This document shows, piece by piece, positions 57,474 through 63,683 of a stretch of DNA of 64,000 bases. A model generated the notes under the pieces. It worked only from the letters and a program-made list of their open reading frames with translations. It searched no databases and was not told the DNA's origin. The stretch's first letter is position 1; each line of letters begins with the position of its first letter. The stretch is from assembly GCA_902522465.1 (NCBI GenBank), contig CABYVV010000001.1, positions 180,229 through 244,228 of the forward strand, in the 5' to 3' direction. Both the position numbers and the translations under genes were made by a program. This DNA is from an uncultured Alphaproteobacteria bacterium. GTDB lineage: Bacteria > Pseudomonadota > Alphaproteobacteria > Methylaequorales > Methylaequoraceae.

Positions 57474-58733
57474 ATGTTTATTCATAAAGACTTAATTATC
57501 GTATTTTCTTTCATTTTTGTGCTGCTCTTAATTATGTTTGTTCTCATATTTAGAGATTTAAAAAGCATCAGTAAATCTCTGCAAAATTTCAAAGGAAAAC
57601 CGATCGAATCAGATAAAGTTTTTTTCTTTAATCTTTTCCAACCAATAATTTTTAATATTAATTTAGTCATAAACACCCTAAACGAGAAATCAAAATTCTC
57701 GAGATTAAGAGTATTTTTTTATGATTATTTCTTTAAATTTTTTCCTGACCCTCTTCTTATTATTGACCAAAACAACATCATTATTGAAATGAATGAACAA
57801 GCAATTAATTTTTTTGGAGAAGATTCAAAACAAAAAAATATTTTTTCAACAATTAGAATACCAGAGCTAAGCTCGCTTATCGACAAATCTGTAAAACAAA
57901 AGAAACCTGTTGAGAGAGAATTGAATTTAATTTATCCAAAAGAAAAAATCTTTAATGTTTGGGTTTCGGGTCGAAGAGATTTGGGTAAAAATAAATTAAA
58001 TTTTATTAGACTATTTGATACGACATCTCAGCATAATGTCCAAAATATTCAGAGAGATTTTATTGCAAATGCAAGTCACGAGTTAAAAACTCCAATTGCC
58101 TCAATCGTTGGATATTGTGAAATCTTATTAAACGAACCTCCCAAAACAAAATCAAAAAAAGAAGATTTTATTAAAACTATGTTTAATGAAGCAAGCCGAA
58201 TGTCATCTTTAGTTAAAGATCTCCTATCTCTTACACGTATTGAGAGGATTGAATATATCCCCCCTGAAGGCAAAGTTAATCTTAACGAAATTTTGAAAAA
58301 CATTCGACAAATATGTAATGAAAGAAAGTTTTTGAGCAAAACTAAGTATAATTTTTCAATTCCTAAAAGAAAAACTGAAATAATTGGTGATGAAGCAGAA
58401 TTACACCAAGTTTTTTTTAATATCATAGAAAATGCAATAACGCACAGTCAATCTAAGAAAACTATACAAATAAAATTAATTACAAAACCTAATACAATAG
58501 TGTTTCTAGTACAAGATTTTGGCATCGGAATTTCAAATCAAAATATTCCAATGTTGACCAAAAGGTTCTATAGAATTGATACCTCAAGACCAAGAGATAC
58601 TGGTCACACTGGCCTTGGTCTCTCAATTGTTAAGCATATTTTAAACAGACATAATGCACAATTAAATATTCAATCCGAAGTTAACAAAGGTTCATCATTT
58701 TCTATAACGTTTGAAAAATACAAATCTTCTTAA
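57474..58733 (+). CDS. phoR: PhoR-like sensor histidine kinase
   Basis: The 419-residue membrane kinase has an N-terminal membrane segment (LIIVFSFIFVLLLIMFVLIF), a PAS-like domain (PDPLLIIDQNNIIIEMNEQAINFFG), the H-box NASHELKTPIASIVGYCEILL (phospho-His about residue 202), and the N, G1 and G2 boxes NIIENAITHS, DFGIGIS and GHTGLGLSIVKH. NASHELKTPLTxIxGYxE is typical of PhoR. No phoB lies next to it. The porin and the lipid genes that follow carry Pho box-like sites, which supports the phosphate assignment. Confidence 0.82.
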   Translation: MFIHKDLIIVFSFIFVLLLIMFVLIFRDLKSISKSLQNFKGKPIESDKVFFFNLFQPIIFNINLVINTLNEKSKFSRLRVFFYDYFFKFFPDPLLIIDQNNIIIEMNEQAINFFGEDSKQKNIFSTIRIPELSSLIDKSVKQKKPVERELNLIYPKEKIFNVWVSGRRDLGKNKLNFIRLFDTTSQHNVQNIQRDFIANASHELKTPIASIVGYCEILLNEPPKTKSKKEDFIKTMFNEASRMSSLVKDLLSLTRIERIEYIPPEGKVNLNEILKNIRQICNERKFLSKTKYNFSIPKRKTEIIGDEAELHQVFFNIIENAITHSQSKKTIQIKLITKPNTIVFLVQDFGIGISNQNIPMLTKRFYRIDTSRPRDTGHTGLGLSIVKHILNRHNAQLNIQSEVNKGSSFSITFEKYKSS

Positions 58734-58825
58734 AAAATTGTCTTTTAATTTAGTGTTATTTTTGTTGATATAAATTGTTGTTGTTTTTTTGCAACAAACT
58801 TGTTTAAATTTCGTTAAAGGCTTGT

Positions 58826-58843
58826 TTGTCATAAAGTTGTAAC
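58826..58843 (+). promoter_or_regulatory. Pho box upstream of the porin gene
   Basis: TTGTCATAAAGTTGTAAC matches the two-repeat PhoB site CTGTCATAWAWCTGTCAY at 14 of 18 positions, with TGTCATAAA intact in the first half. A -10-like TATTTT begins at 58854, ten bases past the box, the spacing known for Pho promoters, where the box replaces the -35 element. The porin ATG is at 58888, after AGAGGGAA. Evidence is sequence only. Confidence 0.7.
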
Positions 58844-58887
58844 AAAAGATTACTATTTTGATTTTTTTAACTTTAAGAGGGAATATT

Positions 58888-60348
58888 ATGAAAAAATTAT
58901 ACTCGGGTATTGCAATCATGGCTGTGAGCGGTCTGATTACAAACGCCAAGGCACAAGACGTTGGTGCACAGATCGATGCACTGCAAAACGAAATTCTAAA
59001 AATGAAACAAGAAATGAATAAAGGTGGCAAAGGCAAAGCTTACTTTGAAAAAGGTAAAGGTTTACGTGTCAAAAGCACTGACGGAAAATATATGTTCCAA
59101 ATTAAAGGTAGGATTATGTATGACATTGGTGGTATCCTTGACTACGATGGGACACTGGCGGATGGTTCTACTGGCACAATTACTGAAGGTGGTTTAGGCT
59201 CAGAATTCAGAAGACTCAGATTCACATTAAAAGGTGAAGTTGGAAATGGATGGGGATTTGCATTTCAACCAGACTTAGCTGATGGAGGAGATGACCTGGC
59301 CGACAGAACAGTTATTTTTAAAGACGCACTAATTTATAAAAAGATCAAAGGAGTTGGTAAGCTGACTTTTGGTAACCAAAAAGCAGCCGCAGGTTTGTAT
59401 GAAAATACAAGTTCCAACAACTTGATATTTATGGAAAGACCGATGCACAATGAAACTATGAATTTTGGACATAGAGCAGGTATTGGATACGATACTTCAG
59501 GTGCATTTGGCAAAAGATTCCATTTAAAAGCTACAGTTTTCCATGGGATGGAAAGTGCCATCGAACAAAATATTTCTGACGGGTCAAATGCTATAACAGG
59601 TACTGAGAAAAACAACGAATCCTACGGAGCCAGTGTTGCAACTCAATACCAAATCCTTAATGATAAGAAATATGAAAGTTTCTTCGGAACTGGTTTGTCT
59701 GCGTTAGTAGGATTTCACTTTGGATATTTAGATCTTAGCAATACAGATACTGATGTTGGGGGTGATAGAAACGCACTAGGTAGATATGACACTAATAGTT
59801 CCCGAGCTAACGGACTTCATACACTTGTTGATAAGCCAATCGATTTAGGTGATGAAAATAATCTCAAAAATCACCATTTTTTTGGACCACAGTATAGTTT
59901 TATTCTTGGACAATTTTTCTCTCAGGCTGAATATCAGGTTGGTAAATATGAATATTCCGCTCCTAATACAATTGGTGCGCAATTTGCCGAAGAAGATTTT
60001 GATTTTCATGGTGGTTCTATAAGCATAGCGTATGCTTTCGATGGGAAATTTAAGCACAGTGGTAAAAAAGGAGCATTAGGTGGCTTAAAATGCAAAAGAC
60101 ATTGCTTTATGCCTAAGTATCAGTACGAATTCATAGATCAAACAGATCATGATACAAACGCTACTGGAACCGGAAATAGAAATGGAGGTTCTGGTGAGGC
60201 TCATACATTCGGTTTTAATCACTATTTTAATTCAAATGTAAGGTTAATGGCAGAATATACATTCGGTGATTATGGTTCAGATAACTCAAATGCAATGAGA
60301 GAATCTGAAATGTCATCAATTCAAGCTAGACTACATCTGAAATACTAA
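58888..60348 (+). CDS. OprP/OprO-like phosphate-selective porin family protein
   Basis: From ATG 58888 (RBS AGAGGGAA) the protein starts with a signal peptide (MKKLYSGIAIMAVSGLITNAKA) and a short coiled-coil (VGAQIDALQNEILKMKQEMNKGGK), then a beta-rich porin barrel with LRVKSTDGKYMFQIKGRIMYDIGG and FRRLRFTLKGEVGNGWGFAFQPDLADGG. The last residue region ends SSIQARLHLKY, an outer-membrane-type C-terminal aromatic. OprP/OprO proteins carry phosphate or polyphosphate. Richer GC and preferred codons suggest high expression. The Pho box, PhoR neighbour and a strong terminator make a single-gene phosphate-controlled unit. Confidence 0.85.
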   Translation: MKKLYSGIAIMAVSGLITNAKAQDVGAQIDALQNEILKMKQEMNKGGKGKAYFEKGKGLRVKSTDGKYMFQIKGRIMYDIGGILDYDGTLADGSTGTITEGGLGSEFRRLRFTLKGEVGNGWGFAFQPDLADGGDDLADRTVIFKDALIYKKIKGVGKLTFGNQKAAAGLYENTSSNNLIFMERPMHNETMNFGHRAGIGYDTSGAFGKRFHLKATVFHGMESAIEQNISDGSNAITGTEKNNESYGASVATQYQILNDKKYESFFGTGLSALVGFHFGYLDLSNTDTDVGGDRNALGRYDTNSSRANGLHTLVDKPIDLGDENNLKNHHFFGPQYSFILGQFFSQAEYQVGKYEYSAPNTIGAQFAEEDFDFHGGSISIAYAFDGKFKHSGKKGALGGLKCKRHCFMPKYQYEFIDQTDHDTNATGTGNRNGGSGEAHTFGFNHYFNSNVRLMAEYTFGDYGSDNSNAMRESEMSSIQARLHLKY

Positions 60349-60377
60349 GTTTTCCTTCCTTAGTAATCTCTAAAATT

Positions 60378-60409
60378 AAAAAGAGGCTTTATAAGCCTCT
60401 TTTTTTTTT
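60378..60409 (+). terminator. Rho-independent terminator of the porin gene
   Basis: AAAAAGAGGCTT-TAT-AAGCCTCTTTTT gives a 12 bp perfect stem with a 3 nt loop, followed by a run of T. It lies 30 bp after the porin stop. It is the clearest terminator in the window and separates the porin from the plcP-type gene. Confidence 0.9.
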
Positions 60410-60443
60410 GTGTTGTATCATATTAGTAACGCTATATGTGGTG

Positions 60444-60461
60444 TTGTAATAATTTTGACAC
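60444..60461 (+). promoter_or_regulatory. Pho box-like site upstream of the plcP-type gene
   Basis: TTGTAATAATTTTGACAC matches the PhoB consensus CTGTCATAWAWCTGTCAY at 13 of 18 positions. It sits 22 bp before the ATG at 60484. A -10 element is weak (CATGAT at 60474 or GATACA at 60470). Transcription from here would give a leader of only a few bases, and no Shine-Dalgarno is seen. The site is weaker than the one before the porin. Confidence 0.5.
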
Positions 60462-60483
60462 ATTTATTTGATACATGATATGA

Positions 60484-61284
60484 ATGGATGGCGTATCCTT
60501 TAAACATAATCGTTACAGAACAATATGGATTTCAGATGTTCATCTAGGTACAAGCGGTTGCAAAGCAGAATTGCTTTTAGAGTTTCTTAAAGTTTCAAAG
60601 TCCGAAAAAATTTTTCTTGTAGGAGACATTATCGATGGATGGCGATTAAAGAAAAAATGGTATTGGCCACAAGCTCATAACGACGTTATCCAAAAATTAC
60701 TTAGAAAAGCTAGGAAAGGAGTAAAAGTTGTATTTATACCAGGTAACCATGATGAGGCTGCGCGCAAATATATTGGTGTGAATTTTGGAGATATAATAAT
60801 AAAAAAAGAAGCTTACCATACCACTCTCAAGGGTAAGAAATTATGGATCATTCATGGAGATCAATTTGATAGCGTTATTAGACATGCGCGCTGGCTCGCA
60901 TATGTTGGTGACAAGGGTTATGCTATGTTAATCCGCTTAAACAATCTATTTAATAATATTAGACAATTTTTAAAGCTACCTTACTGGTCATTATCAAAGT
61001 TTATTAAACAAAAGGTAAAAAAAGCTGTTTCATTTATTACTGCCTATGAATTAGTAATGACTAAGGAGGCAAAAAGAAGAGGGTTTGATGGCGTTGTTTG
61101 TGGACATATACACAAAGCAGAATTCAAATCAATTCATGATATAATATATTGTAATAGTGGTGATTGGGTAGAGTCTATGACCGCGATTGTAGAACATCTC
61201 GATGGTAATCTAGAGATTGTTGACTGGTCATCTAGAATTTCTCAAGAGCATTCAAGTCACTTTCAGCTCCCACAAAAAACTTAA
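60484..61284 (+). CDS. plcP: PlcP-type metallophosphoesterase (phospholipase C family, COG2908 type)
   Basis: The 266-residue protein has all calcineurin-like metal motifs: ISDVHLGTSGCK, VGDIIDGW, PGNHDEAARKYIG, IIHGDQFD and CGHIHKAEF. The ITAYELVMTKEAKRRGFDGVVCGHIH and HARWLAYVGDKGYAMLIRLNN stretches match the PlcP group, enzymes that split phospholipids to diacylglycerol during phosphate starvation in alphaproteobacteria and are often annotated as LpxH-like UDP-diacylglucosamine hydrolases. The next gene is an Agt-like glycosyltransferase, the known partner, which supports PlcP. LpxH cannot be fully excluded without a tree. Confidence 0.8.
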   Translation: MDGVSFKHNRYRTIWISDVHLGTSGCKAELLLEFLKVSKSEKIFLVGDIIDGWRLKKKWYWPQAHNDVIQKLLRKARKGVKVVFIPGNHDEAARKYIGVNFGDIIIKKEAYHTTLKGKKLWIIHGDQFDSVIRHARWLAYVGDKGYAMLIRLNNLFNNIRQFLKLPYWSLSKFIKQKVKKAVSFITAYELVMTKEAKRRGFDGVVCGHIHKAEFKSIHDIIYCNSGDWVESMTAIVEHLDGNLEIVDWSSRISQEHSSHFQLPQKT

Positions 61285-61294
61285 TTTCCTTGTT

Positions 61295-62689
61295 ATGAAA
61301 ATAGTAATTATCTCAGATGCCTGGCACCCTCAAGTTAATGGCGTGGTCCATACGTTATCTAAAACAAAAGAACTTTTAGAAAAAAAAGGTCATAATGTTT
61401 TAATGATAACACCTAATCTGTTTAAAACATTTCCTTGTCCTACTTACCCTGAAATCCGATTATCTTTTTTTCCAGGGAACAAAGTTAAAAAGTTAATTAA
61501 AGAATTCAATCCAGATGCGATTCATATTGCAACTGAGGGTCCTCTCGGTATAGCAGGAAGGAATTATGTGGTAAAAAATGGACTTGTTTATACAACTTCA
61601 TTTCATACAAAATTTGCGGAATATATATATAAGAGAACTAAAATTCCTCTTTTTATAAGTTATGGTTATCTAAAATGGTTTCATAGTAAAGCACATAAAA
61701 TACTTGTTCCTACAAAATCAGTAATAGAAGATTTAAAAAAGTGGAATATACATAATACTACAATATGGCCACGAGGTGTTGATTTTAAGCTTTTCAAACC
61801 CCCTTTGCAAAAAAAGAAAAATGACAAACCGATATTGATAAACATAGGAAGAGTTGCTATTGAAAAAAACTTAGAAGCATTTTTAAAATTAGATCTCAAC
61901 TGTGAGAAATGGATTGTAGGTGATGGTCCAGATAGACGCAAACTCGAAAAAAAATATACAAATGTCAAATTTTTTGGTGAAAAAAAACAGCATGAATTAC
62001 ATGAATACTACGGAAAAGCAGATTTATTCGTTTTTCCAAGCAAAACCGATACTTTCGGACTAGTATTGCTAGAAGCTATGGCGTGTGGACTACCAGTAGC
62101 AGCATTTCCAGTTGCAGGGCCAATTAATGTTATTGGAAAAAGTGGCGCAGGGGTTCTAAATAAAAATCTTAAAATCGCGTGTTTAAATGCATTAAAAATA
62201 CCCGCCAGCAAACCTTTACATTATGTAAAAAAATTCACCTGGGAGAATGTTGTCAATATCTTTGAATCTAATCTACAAAATTCAAAAAAAAGGGATCCTA
62301 AAACATATGTCTTTAAAGAAAATCCACATAAAAAGAATACTGGGTTGAAGAGATTATATTTTGCTTTAATAAATAGTCTCTCAGGATTTATATTTGCTTT
62401 TAAAGAGGAGAGTGCTTTCAGACAAGAACTACTTCTCACTTTGATATTAATCCCTCTTGCTTTTATATTTCCAACCGAGACTACAGAAAAACTTCTCATG
62501 ATTGGAAGTATTATGCTTTTACTCATAATTGAATTACTTAATTCAAGCATTGAAGCCACTATTGACAGAATTTCTTTTTCACATCACGACCTTTCAAAAA
62601 GAGCCAAAGATTTAGGCAGTGCCGCTGTTCTTTGTTCACTTGCTTTTGTGTTTGTTACATATGTGTCAATATTGAAGAGATTTTTTTAG
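61295..62689 (+). CDS. Fusion of GT4 glycosyltransferase (Agt/SqdX-like) and DgkA-like diacylglycerol kinase
   Basis: The ATG at 61295 gives MKIVIISDAWHPQVNGVVHTL. The GT-B domain covers about residues 1-340, with TSFHTKFAEY, INIGRVAIEKN and DTFGLVLLEAMACGLPVAA (E-x7-E type). Residues 349-464 (62339-62686) form a full DgkA: FKEESAFRQE, three hydrophobic segments, and ELLNSSIEATIDRISFSHHDLSKRAKDLGSAAVL, with the Glu/Asn/Glu catalytic set intact. The GT would put a sugar on diacylglycerol and the kinase would phosphorylate the same lipid. It starts 10 bp after plcP, so it shares that transcript. The track start at 61217 lies in plcP. Confidence 0.85.
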   Translation: MKIVIISDAWHPQVNGVVHTLSKTKELLEKKGHNVLMITPNLFKTFPCPTYPEIRLSFFPGNKVKKLIKEFNPDAIHIATEGPLGIAGRNYVVKNGLVYTTSFHTKFAEYIYKRTKIPLFISYGYLKWFHSKAHKILVPTKSVIEDLKKWNIHNTTIWPRGVDFKLFKPPLQKKKNDKPILINIGRVAIEKNLEAFLKLDLNCEKWIVGDGPDRRKLEKKYTNVKFFGEKKQHELHEYYGKADLFVFPSKTDTFGLVLLEAMACGLPVAAFPVAGPINVIGKSGAGVLNKNLKIACLNALKIPASKPLHYVKKFTWENVVNIFESNLQNSKKRDPKTYVFKENPHKKNTGLKRLYFALINSLSGFIFAFKEESAFRQELLLTLILIPLAFIFPTETTEKLLMIGSIMLLLIIELLNSSIEATIDRISFSHHDLSKRAKDLGSAAVLCSLAFVFVTYVSILKRFF

Positions 62690-62706
62690 TGTATATACAC
62701 TTTTTT
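62688..62706 (+). terminator. Weak terminator-like hairpin after the glycosyltransferase-DgkA gene
   Basis: AGTGT-ATAT-ACACT gives a 5 bp stem directly at the stop codon, followed by TTTTT. A second, similar hairpin (TAATGT-GTATAT-ACATTA plus T6) lies at 62761-62784, overlapping the end of the fae-like gene. Both share GTGTATATACA. The stems are short and AT-rich. Confidence 0.35.
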
Positions 62707-62760
62707 ATATAAGATTGCAGGTAAATTTAAAAGAACGCCTTAAAACTTCAGAAACACTTT

Positions 62761-62784
62761 TAATGTGTATATACATTATTTTTT
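62761..62784 (+). terminator. Second weak terminator-like hairpin in the convergent gap
   Basis: TAATGT-GTATAT-ACATTA followed by TTTTTT on the plus strand. It overlaps the stop codon of the minus-strand fae-like gene and repeats the GTGTATATACA word seen at 62689. It may stop read-through from the plcP operon into the antisense of the fae-like gene. Confidence 0.35.
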
Positions 62785-63324
62785 GGAATCTAATGCTTTT
62801 TCAAAGTATTTATGAACAATTTTATCTTGGTTTTCTAAAAGCCAATCTATCGATGGCTCGTCCTTCATTGCTTTCTTTATTGCACTCGTGGTCGCCTTAC
62901 GATGAATATCAAAAAGTATTTTGTGATCTAAATTTTTGTCTTCAGCTACACTTGGATTCAACCAAACTGATACAATAATGCCTACATCATTAACTATTTC
63001 CTTTGGAATATAACCCTCTCTAACGGAATCTAACACACCATTAGCAATAGCTCCTTGAACTGTTCCCATTAAAATATTGGTGTATCTGTCGTCTTTGACA
63101 GTGACCTTGCTCACCATTAATGTTGCTGGTCTAACCATTACGTCTGTGTTCATTATCGCAAGAACTTTTGTATGTCCTTTAACTTGATTGCCTAGTAAGG
63201 TGGCGAAAGCTGTTCCAAATGGGCCGTTAAATTTTCCGATAACTACTTCCGGCTCAGCTGCTGTTCCTGGTGGTCCTCCAGCAATTAGTGACTCACCAAC
63301 TTTGATGTCAAAATTATCGCTCAT
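62776..63324 (-). CDS. Formaldehyde-activating enzyme (Fae) family protein, paralogue without the usual His motif
   Basis: The 182-residue protein reads GESLIAGGPPGTAAEPEVVIGKFNGPFGTAFATLLGNQ, VLAIMNTDVMVRPATLMVSKVTVKDDRYTNILMGTVQGAIANGVLDSVREGYIP and GIIVSVWLNPS, which is Fae-fold throughout. Canonical Fae, joining formaldehyde to tetrahydromethanopterin, has AHIDLIIG where this protein has AEPEVVIG, so the active-site His is replaced by Glu. No other methanopterin-pathway gene is visible. Its role may therefore differ. RBS AAAGGAGT precedes the ATG. It is 20 bp behind the XRE gene, likely in one operon, and looks richer in GC than its neighbours. Confidence 0.8.
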   Translation of the reverse strand: MSDNFDIKVGESLIAGGPPGTAAEPEVVIGKFNGPFGTAFATLLGNQVKGHTKVLAIMNTDVMVRPATLMVSKVTVKDDRYTNILMGTVQGAIANGVLDSVREGYIPKEIVNDVGIIVSVWLNPSVAEDKNLDHKILFDIHRKATTSAIKKAMKDEPSIDWLLENQDKIVHKYFEKALDSKK

Positions 63325-63343
63325 AAGTTTACTCCTTTTAAAA

Positions 63344-63547
63344 TTAAACCAGTTTCTTTAACTTTTTCTTAAGTTCTATCGCTTCACATGCTAATTTTAT
63401 ATATTTGGGTATTTGTATATCTTTTTCTCCTTTTTTACCCTTCTCATAATACTGAATCATTCTCCTTTTTAGGCCAAGTACATTAGCAGCCTCTGCTTGA
63501 GAAAAACCATTCTTTTTTCTCCATTTTTTGAACTGTTCTTTTTCCAT
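63344..63547 (-). CDS. Small XRE-type helix-turn-helix regulator
   Basis: From ATG 63547 the protein is MEKEQFKKWRKKNGFSQAEAANVLGLKRRMIQYYEKGKKGEKDIQIPKYIKLACEAIE, a bare HTH domain of 67 residues with no effector domain. FSQAEAANVLGL-x-RRMIQYYEKG is the HTH pair. The track adds a 21-residue hydrophobic lead that probably is not translated. It is upstream of the fae-like gene on the same strand and faces two palindromes in the shared divergent promoter region, so autoregulation is likely. Confidence 0.83.
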   Translation of the reverse strand: MEKEQFKKWRKKNGFSQAEAANVLGLKRRMIQYYEKGKKGEKDIQIPKYIKLACEAIELKKKLKKLV

Positions 63548-63589
63548 AGACTTTAAGAAAGTAAGTATTAATACCAAAAAAAAAAAATT

Positions 63590-63618
63590 ATTACAAAATA
63601 ATATTGACATATGCGCAA
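63590..63618 (-). promoter_or_regulatory. Predicted promoter for the XRE-fae operon
   Basis: On the minus strand TTGCGC (63618-63613), a 17 bp spacer and TGTAAT (63595-63590) fit a sigma70 promoter at 3/6 and 5/6. The -35 box lies inside the first palindrome, so a bound regulator would cover it. The predicted leader to the XRE ATG at 63547 is about 36 bases. Confidence 0.45.
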
Positions 63619-63632
63619 TCAGTGCGTATATT
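63604..63632 (+). promoter_or_regulatory. Consensus sigma70 promoter for the right-edge gene
   Basis: TTGACA (63604-63609), exactly 17 bp, then TATATT (63627-63632). The palindrome at 63611-63629 fills the spacer, a classic repressor position. Start of transcription would be near 63639, just before the second palindrome, with the RBS AGGAG at 63672 and ATG at 63684 downstream. Confidence 0.7.
63611..63629. promoter_or_regulatory. Operator-like palindrome 1
   Basis: ATGCGCA-ATCAG-TGCGTAT is an inverted repeat with 7 bp arms and one mismatch. It lies between the -35 and -10 boxes of the plus-strand promoter and over the -35 of the minus-strand promoter. The same pattern recurs 30 bp to the right. 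Confidence 0.65.
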
Positions 63633-63640
63633 TATTAAAA

Positions 63641-63659
63641 ACGCGCAATAGTTGCGTGT
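63641..63659. promoter_or_regulatory. Operator-like palindrome 2
   Basis: ACGCGCA-ATAGT-TGCGTGT has the same arms and 5 bp centre as the first palindrome. Centre to centre the two are 30 bp apart, close to three helical turns, suited to cooperative binding on one DNA face. It lies about at the predicted plus-strand transcription start. Confidence 0.65.
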
Positions 63660-63683
63660 GGATAACTGCTTAGGAGACCATAT

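Noticed and set aside
58076-58426. 116-codon minus-strand ORF
   Set aside because: Antisense of the histidine kinase core of the PhoR-like gene.
58775-58797. TTGTTG...CAACAA hairpin after the PhoR-like gene as terminator
   Set aside because: The stem is AT-rich and short, and the T run lies in the loop and not after the stem.
60484-61284. Annotation as LpxH (UDP-2,3-diacylglucosamine hydrolase)
   Set aside because: The pairing with an Agt-like glycosyltransferase and a Pho box-like site favours PlcP; LpxH is kept only as the alternative.
62715-62978. 87-codon plus-strand ORF after the GT-DgkA gene
   Set aside because: Mostly antisense of the fae-like gene; no ribosome site or family motif.
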